64,000 nucleotides of DNA from Citrus sinensis (Eukaryota > Streptophyta > Magnoliopsida > Sapindales > Rutaceae). Positions 23,228 to 34,913 of the stretch are shown one piece after another. A program made the position numbers and the translations under genes. Below the pieces are notes generated by a model. The model was not told the DNA's origin. It saw only the letters and a program-made list of their open reading frames with translations, and searched no databases. The stretch spans positions 31,575,501 through 31,639,500 of the forward strand of contig NC_068560.1 of the NCBI RefSeq assembly GCF_022201045.2, read 5' to 3'. The first letter of the stretch is position 1; each line of letters begins with the position of its first letter.

Positions 23228-24926
23228 ATGGAGAAACTTGCAACCGAACTCTTGTTTTATCGTTTCTTTGCTGTTATTCTTTTGCTTTCAGGCTCAGCAA
23301 TGTCTAAAGAATTTGGTAAGAATTATATTGGCCAGAAAGTTGAAATTAACTCCTTTCTTTTCCATCTTTCTCACATCTTTTTTTTTTTTTTTTTCCTACA
23401 ATTACTATTTAAAAAATATCAACTTTCGGACAACCTTTCTTGATCATCTTGTTACGTGCAACTGTATGCAATGTGTATCCTGATCTTCGTGTTTTAGTAA
23501 TCTAATGAATGCATGCCGCATATATACATACAGCAGTATCTCTCTCTTGGTTGCAATTGTTTAATTTTCTTTGTAAATTTAAAAATGATTTTATGATGGG
23601 CATGCAGATGAAGAGAAGGAGTTCAATTATGAAAAAGGAGGTGAGCATGGGCCAGATCGATGGGGAGAGATTCATAGCGAATGGAGTGCTTGTAAAAATG
23701 GAACAATGCAGTCTCCCATCGATCTGTTGAATGAAAGAGTTGTAGTAGTTTCCCATTTAGGAAGGCTTAAAAGAAGTTACAAGCCTTCTAATGCCACTCT
23801 CAGGAATAGGGGCCATGATATTATGGTGACGTAAATTAAATTAGAATGTACCAAAATGAAAATTATTTATTTATTTATTATTATTTGAATTGAATTCGGT
23901 GAAATAAAATATATATATATATATATAGCTAGGAAGGTTAATTAATCCCTTTGAATTATTATTTTTGGATGCAGTTACAATGGAAAGGCGGTGCAGGAAC
24001 TATTTTGATAAATGGAACTAAATATGTATTGCAACAGTGCCACTGGCACTCACCTTCGGAGCACACCATCGATGGCAAGAGGTACCTTTTTTTTAAAAAT
24101 AAATAAATAAATGTTCACAATATATATAACAACTTAAACATCAGCTAGTTATGAACTAAATAAAATGGGAGAACATTCTTCTTTAACATCTTTCCAATAT
24201 AATTTAACTGCAGATTTGCTCTGGAGGCTCACATGGTTCATGAGAGCCATGATGGCAAAGTTGCTGTCGTAGGAATCGTGTACAAGATTGGAAGACCTGA
24301 TTCTTTCTTGGCATCGGTAGATTACCGAGGGACCAAATCGTGCCGTCTTAAATTTTAATTTGGCTCGCCCATCAGCTTTTTTTCGCTTATTTTCTCTTTC
24401 AATTTTTAATCAGATATCGGATCATTTAAGAAACATTTCGGGTTCAAATGAAAGAGATGCAACAGTTGGTGTTATTGATCCAAGGGCCATAAAGATTGGC
24501 AGCTCAAAATATTACAGATACATTGGCTCTCTTACAGTTCCTCCCTGCACAGAAAATGTTACGTGGACTATTGTTAGAAAGGTTTGCCACAATTATAGCT
24601 TTTTAAAACTAATTAATCCTCAAGATTTAATTTGTTGTTAACGTTTAATTAATTATTTGCATCTTATTTCACTTAACTCTCATTTCAGGTGAGGAGCGTG
24701 ACAAGAGAGCAAGTGAGAGTACTTCGTGTAGCCGTACATGATGTAAGTTCGTTTCGCGTAACAAGTTTATATTTACCCACTTATATTTTATAACTAGTAA
24801 ATAAAATCTTAAATACATAAACTCTCAACTTTGCAGGAATCGAATACTAATGCAAGACCATTACAGCCTCTAAACATGCGGTCCGTGAAACTTTACAAAC
24901 CGGATGAAGAGAATGAAAATTGTTAA
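23228..24926 (+). CDS. Alpha-type carbonic anhydrase, 7 exons
   Basis: It should catalyse reversible hydration of CO2 to bicarbonate with a zinc ion. Exons: 23228-23315, 23608-23825, 23975-24081, 24214-24316, 24414-24581, 24689-24742, 24837-24926. All junctions are GT-AG and the joined frame encodes 275 residues, the usual length for plant alpha enzymes. An N-terminal signal peptide ([14 protein letters not shown]) implies entry to the secretory pathway. The domain opens with [15 protein letters not shown]. The three zinc ligands are visible in [11 protein letters not shown] (two His) and EAHMVHES (one His), and the [13 protein letters not shown] segment near the C-terminal third is a family hallmark. 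Two cysteines (SACKNG and PPCTEN) can form the conserved disulfide. NGT and NVT sites could be glycosylated. It looks fully functional. Confidence 0.95.
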
Positions 24927-27291
24927 TACAAATTTAATTAGCTGGTTATGATATTCTTCTGCTATTAAAACTGGATTGTGTAACGATCTTCAGTATGCGG
25001 AGAGTAAATTAATAATTAATTAGTCTGTGGAAACTGATTTTTAGTCACATTTCCGTGTAATTTTTCATTTATTTTCCTCTCACATGGTCTAAAGCTATAG
25101 CAAGCTGGATTTACTGCTTTCAGCTCGTTATCTTTTATTTATTGCGGCTGTTGTATTTATTGTTGAGGACATTATCTTGCATAAACAAGTCCAAATTTTA
25201 AATTCAATTATAAAAAGCATAATTTTTTAGTGAAACTTCAAACATTTAGATCCAATTAACTAGCGATCAATAGTTGGAAAAAATGAAATTAAAAATTAAT
25301 ATTCTACAATAATGTTCATAGAGTGAAACTTTCCTAAGTTCATCCTCTTAATTTCTTAAATGTTAATACATGCACATTTATCTGAATATTAATCAATTAC
25401 TAGTTACTACAGTGATAGTGGAAAATTAAAAATTAAAATAAAAACAGGTGATACGATTTTATTAAGTTGGCTCATATGTTGAGACAGTTTATCGTAAACT
25501 TACTTTTAGAAATTATAATTGAAGGTTGATAAGCGGTATAATTAATTGAGTGGAGCTTTTGACACCTATCCAATTCTTATAAAACTCTTTTTGGATGTTA
25601 TTTCCTAAAATATGTTCAGTTTTATTAATAAAATATAAATCCATGTATTAAAATTAATTACCGTTCTATAAAATTTTACCCAAACAATATTTCTTTAAAT
25701 TACATACAAATCCTAAAACATTAAATTTATCTTAAATTTTTTTAATTATATGATTTATCTTTATACATCTAAATTGCTAGGAATTTTTTAAAAAATATTT
25801 TTAATTATAGTTTGAAATATAAATATAAATTATGAAATTGAGTGAATTGTAAAAAAAATTGTTAAAAGAATAATATATTTAATGTTTAATTCTCATTCAT
25901 AATAAGAAATGAATTAATTTGTGTTAGGTTATTCAAATAATTTCAATTAAAAGAGTGTTTTAAGTGGAATTTTGCGGAGTGTCAAAAGACTTATATAACG
26001 TTTATTTTTTTATTTGAAATCTAAATGGGTCTGAATTTTTTTAAAGTCTGAATGAGTCTTAATACGAAAATCTGAATGACATGTTTGTTTTTCTTTTTTT
26101 AATATCTGAATATAAGTGATATCTTGTTTGCTTTTACAATAAAAAATATCTTAAACTTGGTTGTTTGACATTTATGTCGTTGTAAATTAAAACAAAAAAA
26201 GAGGATTACATTTTATAGTTTAGGAAATAAGTTATTTTACAGAGATATTTTTGGAATATAACATTTACTTGTCATTCAGACATTTTTCCATTCAGATAAA
26301 AGTCACAAAAGTTTACTTTTTCTATTCAGATGTAAATGTCTGAAAAGAATACATAAGTTCCAAAAAACTAACAAGTAAATTTTAAAAAAGGTATGAAATT
26401 AATAAAATATCATACTTCAGACATTTAACAAATAGCCTCTTACTCTAATTAATTATTTGTTGGGTGGGTTTGTTTCTTGGGCTTTTTGGTTACAATATGT
26501 TGGGTTGGTGCCGTTTGGCATGGACTGGATTCTAGAGACAAGCCTTTTTTGGTGTCCAACTCTCAGTGTCAGCTGGCTTCGGGGTCATGCTTCTGTATTT
26601 ATTTGGTTTCTTCCTCTGTGAACTTCTCATCGTGCGTCCAGAATTATCATGAATCATATGCAATTGAACACTTCATTGACAGTAATCAAAATTGATGTTT
26701 ATTTGCTAAAAGATTGCGTTAGCGGGTAAATACTGCTTGAGTTTCTAGAGTTTGAGCTAATTACCATTTGATTTATATGTTAAATATCAAGAATAATGCG
26801 ATATATATAAAAGTTAGATCAATCATAAGGATTAACTCCATAATTGGCACAGGCGTCCTAATTAATACACTAAAAAAATAAATTATTTTTACCTCAAGTC
26901 TATATACTTAGTCGAGATTTATTCCCCATTAGTTTGGCATAATATCTCTGTACCACAAAATAATGAAAAAAATATTTTGGAAAACACAACATCAACATTC
27001 AAGAATGAACTAACCTTTAGAGTAATTTTTTAGGGAAAAAGAAACAAATAAGAAAAATATGAGAAATCAGTGATATACACACATTAAAATTTATAGCACC
27101 ACAAAAATCTAAACATCAAGAATTATGAAGAAATTCCCATTGTATTACATTAGGGAAACCCGGTTACGTCCATATTCTATTTTCTATTAACAAAGTATTA
27201 TTTTTTCACACCTAATTAACATAAAATTCAGTCAAACAAAATAACCGATCTATGCAGCAGCAAAATGAGAAACCGGGTTCATTTGTACAGG
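24927..27291. other. Intergenic region with possible MITE debris
   Basis: AT-rich, with no gene. At about 26020-26430 the words TCTGAATG/TCAGACATT recur in both orientations (for example GGTCTGAATTTTTTTAAAGT and CTTCAGACATTTAACAAATA), suggesting an old inverted-repeat element whose ends I cannot fix. The downstream part of this stretch should contain the 3'UTR of the minus-strand ANTH gene. Confidence 0.45.
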
Positions 27292-28335
27292 TCATCTAAC
27301 TGTAGATACAGTTAAAGAAACCCGGTCCAAGCCCAACCATGAACCGTCGGATGTGAACCGGAACGGCTGTCGGGACCACTCCCTTGTCTCGTCCCTTTTC
27401 ATTATTCTCACTAAAGCCATCTCCTCTGCCTTTTTATTCATCATCGTCTCGATTTTCATCTTTGTTTCGCCAATCAGGTGCCACAGTCCATCATTCTTCT
27501 TCCTATTCACAAATAACAATGACAATCTCTCTTTACAATCTTCAAATTTCTTCAAAGCACTCATGAACAAAGTCAACTGATCAACACTTAAACTCGTCAT
27601 TCTCTCATCAAGTTCAACAACTCGGAGGGAGATTTCACGTTGTATTAGTCTGTAATCTTCACTGACCAATCTCACAATCTCGTACACCAGATTGTTCCTT
27701 TGAAGATGCAACGAGTTGGGCACGTTGCTTATCTCTTGAACAAACCCTACAAGAGCATCTATCTCTATCAACAAATCTGAGCTTAACAAAGCAAAAATCT
27801 TCTCTTCTTTGTCCTTATGATTCTTCTTGGAATCAGAAGATGAAAGGTGATAACCTAAAACCCTAGACACCGTTAAATTTTGCTCCAAGACGGTCGCGTA
27901 CCATCTTATCCATGCAGACAGCTCCCACGATTCTGGGTCCGAATCATCATGAAATTCAGACAGATTAAGAAAGTTTCGGCCGCCGAGAGTTGGAAATATG
28001 GAAAGCTGATCTTTTAAAATAAACGAATCCTTTGTAATGATATTATGGATTGTGTACAGACACTTTAGGGCAACAAAAGTATCGCGCGTGCCATGCAGGC
28101 GGTCCATGAGAGCTTGGATGCATGCGCATGCCCTGGGGCGGGACCCGTTGCCGGAGGATATTACGGCGTCGATGCGATTAATAGACGGTGGAGAAGACGA
28201 GCCGTGGGTGGTGGCTCGGAGGATTGCACGGCGGATGAAGGAGGTCTGGCGTTTGGTTGATAATGTTGTTTTGATTAAGGAGGCTTTGTCTTTGAGGACG
28301 CCATTGAAAATTCTTAGCTGCTTTAGGCGGCCCAT
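27292..28335 (-). CDS. ANTH-domain putative clathrin assembly protein (At4g40080-like)
   Basis: A 347-residue intronless gene. The ANTH domain covers about residues 15-270. ANTH proteins bind phosphoinositides at the plasma membrane or trans-Golgi and recruit clathrin for vesicle formation. Visible family features are LKDKASLIK near the N terminus, the lipid-binding region RATTHGSSSPPSINRID (the usual lysine and histidine positions are partly replaced), VALKCLYTIHNII, GGRNFLNLSEF followed by WELSAWIRWYA, and LLIEIDALVGFVQE. The later part (ALKKFEDCKERL) fits the PICALM-like helical bundle. The C-terminal tail is short and lacks the repeated NPF/DLL clathrin motifs of the larger members, as is normal for this short intronless subgroup. 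The start is the first ATG of the frame. Confidence 0.93.
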   Translation of the reverse strand: MGRLKQLRIFNGVLKDKASLIKTTLSTKRQTSFIRRAILRATTHGSSSPPSINRIDAVISSGNGSRPRACACIQALMDRLHGTRDTFVALKCLYTIHNIITKDSFILKDQLSIFPTLGGRNFLNLSEFHDDSDPESWELSAWIRWYATVLEQNLTVSRVLGYHLSSSDSKKNHKDKEEKIFALLSSDLLIEIDALVGFVQEISNVPNSLHLQRNNLVYEIVRLVSEDYRLIQREISLRVVELDERMTSLSVDQLTLFMSALKKFEDCKERLSLLFVNRKKNDGLWHLIGETKMKIETMMNKKAEEMALVRIMKRDETREWSRQPFRFTSDGSWLGLDRVSLTVSTVR

Positions 28336-29445
28336 TAATTCAACGGAGATGGGTGGACTTGGGAGAATTTTGTGATCTAAATAGACACAAGTGAAAATAC
28401 ACGCGTAAGAAACGTATAAAGATTGCTTAATAATGTTGTCAATGGTTGAGCCAGTCTATTGTCAAGTGTCAACGTTTACACCAGTTTAAAACAAATTGCA
28501 AATTGAATACCAACACTAATTATTGACATTTTGTTCAATAATTTGAGTAATATAAGAAAATATTGTATACCTTTGTTCAAGTATGGTGTATATGGTTGTA
28601 TACGAGTAGATAAAAAAAAAAAAAACCTCTAATATATGTATATTTGAGAAAGTATTATTGTTGTTGTTGTTATTAACAATAATTATTTAAAAAAATAATC
28701 ATCACAATTATTATAACAAGTGATGACAATAATAGATTATTTTATTAACTTGCAACGATTTGTTTCGATTCCAGACAAAATAAACATTTTAATGGTAATG
28801 CAGTTCATTCTGATTCTAATTTTTATAGTTAAAATAAATAATTTATTACGATTCTTATTAATTATTCCTATTTTAGCCCATTCTAATTACAGTTCATTTC
28901 AATTTCAACACATTCCAATTACTAATAAAAAACATATACGGGTGAATGTATGTGTGAAAAAATGCAGGAGAAAGTATATATGTACTTAAAAGCGCCTTTC
29001 TACAGACAATTTCTTAATTACTTTTACAAATCCTCGAGATGGATGGCGCACAAGAACCATTTTGACTGCTTCAACTATTTATATAAATCAGACACAATCA
29101 TGTGCGCCTTAGACAACTTGATTGAACCCCTGGAAAATTAAAGAAACGAAAAGGCCGAGTACTTTTGATGCAATGGGACAGCGTTGATGGAGTTGTTGAG
29201 CTTTCATTTTTCAGAAGGAAATGACCGTATTGCATAAGTTAGAAAAACAAGGGAGGGGAAATAATAAATATGACAAAATTAAAGCTTTGAGCGGGCCACA
29301 TCCAATTATATGTTAGAGTTTAATCAATTATCTTCCATTAACATAACAAGTAATAGAATTTATTTAATTTACATCTCTTATTACAAATAAATTATAAAGC
29401 AGCACATCACAATCATTTCATCTGGAAAGTGATAATTAAACAAAT
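28336..29445. other. Intergenic region
   Basis: Between the divergent side of the ANTH gene and the 3' end of the dioxygenase gene. It contains only short AT-rich open frames with no family resemblance. Confidence 0.5.
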
Positions 29446-30927
29446 TTATTTGCAACACGTATCATTGATATTGACTTTGACGTGGTCCAAGCAGGATTTC
29501 CCTTTCAGTTGATTGCTCTGTTGAAGCTGCAAATACTCTCTATATTTGATCCCACGATACAACGGGGGTCGGTTCTCATTGTCAAGCAAATCCTGAGCAG
29601 GGCCCACGACCGTGTCAAGAGGAGGCCCGTGTGCCGTTGCAACGGAGATTCTTGTTGCTTTGCCGTTCACTACTGCTCTGTGCAACACGCTTTTGTACTT
29701 TCCGTTACTTAGTATCTATATCCAAAATACAATTTTAAGTGGTTATATATACATAAACATATACACTATACAATTAGCCATCATTAAATGTTAGGTTAAC
29801 TTTCAATATACATACTCAAATTTTTTTCAAAAATTTAAGTCGAAATAACTCCATCCCAATTAATAAAGATGGTACATAAGTTTTGTTAACTCGAGTATTT
29901 TATACCATAATTAATACTTACCTTAGTTACTTTAAACCCTTTAGAGTTTAGACGTGTCACACATTTGAATATTAAAGCACCTCAATCAGAATGGACTAAA
30001 ATAGCCTTAAATCGATCTCATTGGTTTCTATAACTGTGAAAATTTGTTTAGAACTTTAATGAAACAAAATGTAAATGATAAAGAGGCTAACTTAAGTTGA
30101 GAAATCTTAGAATATATCAGAGGTAATATAATCAATCAATGAATCGTGACATGTATAATTTAATTTAATATCATGATGATTTTTCAAAATAAATGCACAC
30201 CTATCATAATATCATTAGCTTGTTGTTTGACTAAATATCACCTTTGATGTATTCTAGAATTCTCATTTAGGTGATATATATTTTTAAAACTATATGCCTA
30301 TTTAGTTTCTTTTTTCAAACATCAATGCTTGGGGTGATTAAAACCCTAAATATTATTGAATAATTGATGGCTTGATGCAAAGCAAGAAATTGAAGATATC
30401 CCAATTAGATTGAAATTTATGATATTTAGGATATCTTAATTAATTTGTATTATAGTTTAATTTGGTTTCCTATTTAAAATTTCATTGCCTAGGCATAACT
30501 TATTTAAGTTGTATTACTAATTTAGGTATGAGCCTTATTGAAAACGATTTTTTATTCAAATTAAAAAAAGTTATAGTTAGTATAAATATGTGTCTTTTGT
30601 AGGTTTTATACGAGTGTCTTGATTATTTATTATTATTATTTCATGGAATAAGCTCTTGGTTTGAGTTATACTCTTGTTATTTCTTGGTGTTTTGTAGAAT
30701 CAATGAGTTTTAACATGTAGATTCGTGGGTATTCTTAGAATCAATGTTAATTTAGTTTATTTCTTTATTCTAATATTATCAAGAATCAACGAAGTATTGA
30801 AAATATTCCTATCTATCAATCACCTACATCTTTTATTCTTTCGCTGTGTCAAATTCGTTGTAGAGTTTTCTGTTGAAGACCACACTGCATCAATAATTGT
30901 ATTGACTTATATCTATTTATCTATGTA

Positions 30928-30975
<48 letters not shown>

Positions 30976-33900
30976 CATAGAGAGAATGTGTTGAGTGAAG
31001 ATATAAATAAAAATGGTTTGAAAGAATTACCTCCATGTGGTCTCCTATGTTGACTACGAAAGAGCCGGGTGGAGGATTGACGGGAATCCATTTGCCATCG
31101 TGCCGTACGTGAAGACCTACATGGTCATTCTGCATAAGGATGGTTAAGAGGCCATGATCCGAATGAGGAGGCAGCCCCATCACTACTTCTGGCTGTGGAC
31201 AAGGAGGGTATAAATTGACGACAAGCAACTGATGAGAGTCTGTCTCAAGATCCATTGCCTTTTGTATATAGCTTTCTTCCAATCCTAAGCTTTCCATAAT
31301 CCCTTTCAGTAATTCATTGGCCAATTCTCGAACTCTTTTGCAATATTCTTGTATGGTTTTACTGTAAGAATATAATAATTAAAAGAAAATCATAAATGGT
31401 TAGAAAGCAAATTAAATCAACCAAATTAAGTAACCTTTTTTTAAAAGTAAAAACGAAACATAAATTGTATAATTCCCACCAATAGGTGTGGAGCTACATC
31501 TTGTGCCAAATTAAATCAACCAAATTAATTAACCTTTTTTTAAAAGTAAAAACGAAACATAAATTGTATAATTCCCACCAATAGGTGTGGAGCTACATCT
31601 TGTGCCAAAACATATAGACAAATGATATCTCTGTAATTAAAGGTGAGCAAAAATGCTCAATTTGACCCAATCGGTTTGACTTTGGTTCAAAATTTGAACC
31701 AATCAATTTCTAGTTTGGCAATCATGATGTTGAGGGCCTGACATTTGCCGACCCATATTTCTAAATTTAATCAGTAAAATAATTTAATATTTTACCCATA
31801 TTTACATACTTGTTTTAGATTTCGGGCCTCAAAAGTTTTACCCTTGCGACTTTTTACTTACAAACTTGATGAGGATCATCTCTTAGTGTTACCCCAATAA
31901 ATTTAGCGAATAATTAACTTAATTATAAATAAAGTGAAAAAAAGGGGTTTGATTTTTAATATCAAAATTTAAAATATAATTTTAGCCACTTATTTTATTC
32001 AGAAAGACTAGGAGAGAAAAAAAAATTACGAAAGGATCCTTACCTCACAAATTTTCAATTTTGGCTCGGACTCCCCCACCAAGAAATAGGAAGGACCCTC
32101 GAACACTATTATTATTTCAAGAGATCTATCCAATGGTATCATCCCTTAAGAAGAGATGGAAAATATCTACTTAAATATGGATATTATTCATCCACGTGTA
32201 AATCCATAATTGTTCTTGATAAACACGTCCACATCCATATCTAATTGTAGATACTAGATATGGATTTAAATTTTATCCATATGGATATGGATGTTTGTCG
32301 ACATCAAATTGGTATATTTAAAATTAAAAAATAATATTAATATATTAAGCTATCTTTTTAAAAATTTGTGTTAGCATATATTAATATTGAATACATTTAA
32401 ATTTTGGAATTTAATTCATTAGTTATAATTATTATAAACTAAATATAAAAAGTAAACAAAAAATTTGCAACAGGTTATTGTCGCTGGTGACTCGCCAAAA
32501 AAAATTAAAAGGTAGCTGTTGACAACACAATTGGCAGGCATTGTTAAACTCTATTTCTCGCAATCTATATGATGGTGTCATCATCGACGTCAAAGGAGTA
32601 GCGGAGATGCCAGAAGCATTGGCCAAAGGATTACACCATACCGCCGCTGTCAAACAGCAGTGAGTTACGGTGCATTACCTATTGAATTGGAGAGGATGCC
32701 ATGCCGCTCCAATTGCCTAATTAGTAGGCGATGCACTGTAACTAGGCGCCATCAAGAGTACAATCGTGACTTTGGCTGGCGCCTCCGCTACTCCTCTAAC
32801 ACCGATGATGCCACCATCGAATAGATCTTGAGAGATAGAATTCAAAGATGCCGACTGTGTTTTCAACGGCTGTAATTAACTGTTTTCATAAATATTACAA
32901 TTAAATTTATATTTATTAGATACAAAAATAAAAAATAAAAAATTACAATTTATAAGTATATTATTATACTTTTAGCAAAGGCTAATATGAACATGTCACT
33001 CGATTTTAAGTAATTGATGGATATCAGATGAAAAGTAATACTCATGTCCGTCCAATAACAAGATAGATATATTTTTTTTTGTCTTAATCACGAGGTATCC
33101 TGAGGAGGGCCCCAACTGTGGGAGGCATCTTTAAGCCCGTACCACAACCCAGACTAGAGTCCCTGCTTGAACCAGGAGGTACAAGTTCTCTCAACAAATG
33201 AGACTTCCCTGCGACTTGAACTGGGGAGCAAACCCAGTCAAGCCACTTAAGGAGACTCCATTGCCAGTGGAGCCAACACGAACCAACGCTTTGTTGGTCA
33301 AGATAGATAATTTTTAAAATATCCACACCTTCATCCCAAATATTTTGGATGGATATCTACTAAGGAAGTCCAAATTAATTAATTACTATGTCATGCCTAT
33401 GGATGTGCAAAATAAATATGTGGGGAAATTAAGATCAGACGTTTCAACACAGAGACTTGAGAAGGCCTCAAATACGTACAAAAGAATTGAAGATTAATTT
33501 TGAGATATATACCTGAAGCCAAGAGGGTTTTGAGGAGCATTGAACTGGGGATGGACGTGGATCTTCAGGTAATCCCTCCAGAATAATGTCTTGTCGACAT
33601 TAACGTTGAAGCTTGTCCCCCATCTTATTGGATCAAACAGCTTCTTTCCTGCGTACTCTCTCTTTTGCTCGTCCGACAGATCGAAGAAACTTTCACTTGC
33701 CCTTATCATCTCATCTCGCAATGTGTTCGGTACTCCATGATTAATTACCTAGTATTAATTATAGTATAAATATCATCGAAACTTAATTATATATGCATAA
33801 TACCTGTATTAACATACTTACTTATATATTCAAGAGCATACATATATATACCGCTGTTGAATAATTACAATAATAAATATTTTACCTCAAAGAAACCCCA

Positions 33901-34101
33901 TTTGAGGCATGCATTGCCGATGGCTTGGATTGTCTTGTAACGTTGTTCCGGAGAACCAGAAGTAAGCATGGAAAAGTCTATGATGGGGATTGTTTCTGCT
34001 TCTGAGTTTATGCAATCATCATTAAGATCTTTTTCAAAGAAATACTTAGAAGGAACAGATGTGAGACGACCTGATTCGCTTAATCCTTTCACACAAAACA
34101 T
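29446..34101 (-). CDS. 2-oxoglutarate/Fe(II)-dependent dioxygenase, 4 exons
   Basis: A soluble oxygenase of the plant DOXC class (the flavanone 3-hydroxylase, DMR6-like and hyoscyamine hydroxylase group). It should oxidise a small-molecule substrate while converting 2-oxoglutarate to succinate. Exons on the minus strand: 34101-33886, 33748-33513, 31361-31031, 29715-29446. All junctions are GT-AG and the joined frame is 350 residues, typical for the class. The N-terminal DIOX_N domain has IPIIDFSML and WGFFEVINHGVP. The catalytic core has VNLYPPCPQPEV, the iron ligands in PPHSDHGLLT (His-x-Asp) and VLHRAVVN (distal His), and the 2-oxoglutarate-binding RIS in ATRISVATAHGPP. NIGDHMEILSNG spans the last junction. 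The substrate cannot be named. Intron 2 (31362-33512) is unusually long because of a tandem repeat, an inverted repeat and a SINE. Confidence 0.93.
30930..30965. repeat. (TA)n microsatellite in intron 3 of the dioxygenase
   Basis: An uninterrupted run of TA dinucleotides, followed by a short GACACACACACATAGAGAGA stretch, about 65 bases downstream of the exon 3 donor. Confidence 0.95.
31409..31606. repeat. 99-bp tandem duplication in dioxygenase intron 2
   Basis: Two adjacent copies (31409-31507 and 31508-31606), both starting AAATTAAATCAACCAAATTA and ending CTACATCTTGTGCC, with apparently one base difference (AAGTAACC versus AATTAACC). It is a recent duplication, 46 bases upstream of the exon 3 acceptor in gene orientation. 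Confidence 0.93.
32512..32873. repeat. Long imperfect inverted repeat (hairpin) in dioxygenase intron 2
   Basis: The left arm (about 32512-32697) and right arm (about 32700-32873) are inverse copies at roughly 75-80 percent by eye. Matching landmarks are AGGAGTAGCGGAG at about 32597 with CTCCGCTACTCCT at about 32787, GATGGTGTCATCATCG with CGATGATGCCACCATCG, and ATTGGAG with CTCCAAT at the centre. The whole is far less AT-rich than its surroundings. No transposon ends are evident. Confidence 0.85.
33059..33309 (-). mobile_element. SINE-like retroposon, copy 1 (minus orientation)
   Basis: The element (33070-33298) reads on the minus strand from GACCAACAAAGCG through TGTTGGCTCCACTGGCAATG and a B-box-like GTTCAAGTC to CCTCGTGATTAAGACAAAAAA. 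It ends in an A tract and is flanked by the direct duplication CAAGATAGATA (33059-33069 and 33299-33309). The A tail, variable duplication and internal pol III-like box indicate a SINE. It matches the copy at 53117-53331 and lies in dioxygenase intron 2. The 80-codon open frame across it is not a gene. Confidence 0.8.
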
Positions 34102-34542
34102 TTTTCATATATATGTATTCCAAGGTGTGAAGGCTTCTGTATAAATATTATGAAACTATCTATAGAATTTGCTAGTCCTGTATAATAAGAGGAAGCAAGT
34201 AAAGTGGTTCTTTCATTTTAGAAGATGCCCTTTTAAATACTGAAAAATGTGGCACAGCTGATGCCAAGCATGTGGATGTCAAATTTTTAGCAAGCTACTA
34301 AGATTGAAGTGCTCAGACGCTTCATAAAACTGGCCCTGTACGTGTTATCTCACTCTCCATCTTCAGCCACATTAATAAGATGACGGGTCGCCCTCAACAA
34401 TTTAATATCATCTTTTCATTAACTAGAAGAGGCCGAAGGACAATTTTGCTGCATGTCCATGTGGGACCATGATGGTGGCGCATCATAAAATTGATCAAAA
34501 GAAGTTAAAATAGTCTTTGTGGTTTTGTGACCACTGGAGAGG

Positions 34543-34571
34543 ATGGTTAGGATGATATCATCCTAAACCAT
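34543..34571. repeat. 29-bp near-perfect palindrome upstream of the dioxygenase
   Basis: ATGGTT, AGGATGATATCATCCT, AAACCAT: the two sides are complementary except for one extra A. It lies about 450 bases upstream of the dioxygenase start. No flanking duplication is seen, so it may be chance or a worn element. Confidence 0.7.
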
Positions 34572-34730
34572 CGAATTATATGAACTCAAGCTCACAATTA
34601 TTGGTATTGGAGAATTCAGTAAGGCTTTTGCTCTCATATTAATTTATTTGTAGTAGTATATTTTCGTTTTTGCTAAAGTCTGAGCACATGTTATTTAATG
34701 GTTACTTTTTCTATGGATGTATTTATGTTT

Positions 34731-34770
34731 GGGATCCCCTATCTTACATGCATGTAAGATAGGGATTGCC
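34731..34770. mobile_element. 40-bp palindromic micro-insertion, copy A
   Basis: The element starts GGGATCCCCTATCTTACATG and continues CATGTAAGATAGGGATTGCC. Its centre CTTACATGCATGTAAG is a perfect palindrome. It is flanked by an 8-bp duplication TTATGTTT (34723-34730 and 34771-34778). A second copy with different flanks is at 49628-49667. The duplication and the fold-back shape argue for transposition. Confidence 0.8.
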
Positions 34771-34913
34771 TTATGTTTGTATTCACCATTTCCAAATTGA
34801 GAGGATTATTAATTATTTCAAAACAAGCTGCGATGATTGCGTAGAAAACGAACATAATTATGCCAGTCAATACGAAAGGTGACTGAGTCCGTTGCTTGTT
34901 GCATTTCTTTTAT

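Noticed and set aside
26477..26695. 72-codon open frame on the plus strand
   Set aside because: No domain, signal or splice support; it sits in intergenic DNA next to probable MITE debris.
30929..31324. Dioxygenase exon 3 read as a complete 131-aa protein
   Set aside because: The frame runs past the GT donor at 31029-31030 into intron and the TA repeat; the proper end is the splice site, joining to the exon at 29715.
33084..33326. 80-codon minus-strand open frame, and a similar one at 53069-53284
   Set aside because: Both fall on the two SINE copies; the shared reading is a property of the repeat, not a gene family.
34731..34770. Reading the 40-bp palindromes as transcription terminators or protein-binding operators
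   Set aside because: Both copies have matching flanking duplications, which a static regulatory site would not show; no T-tract or gene end is placed suitably.
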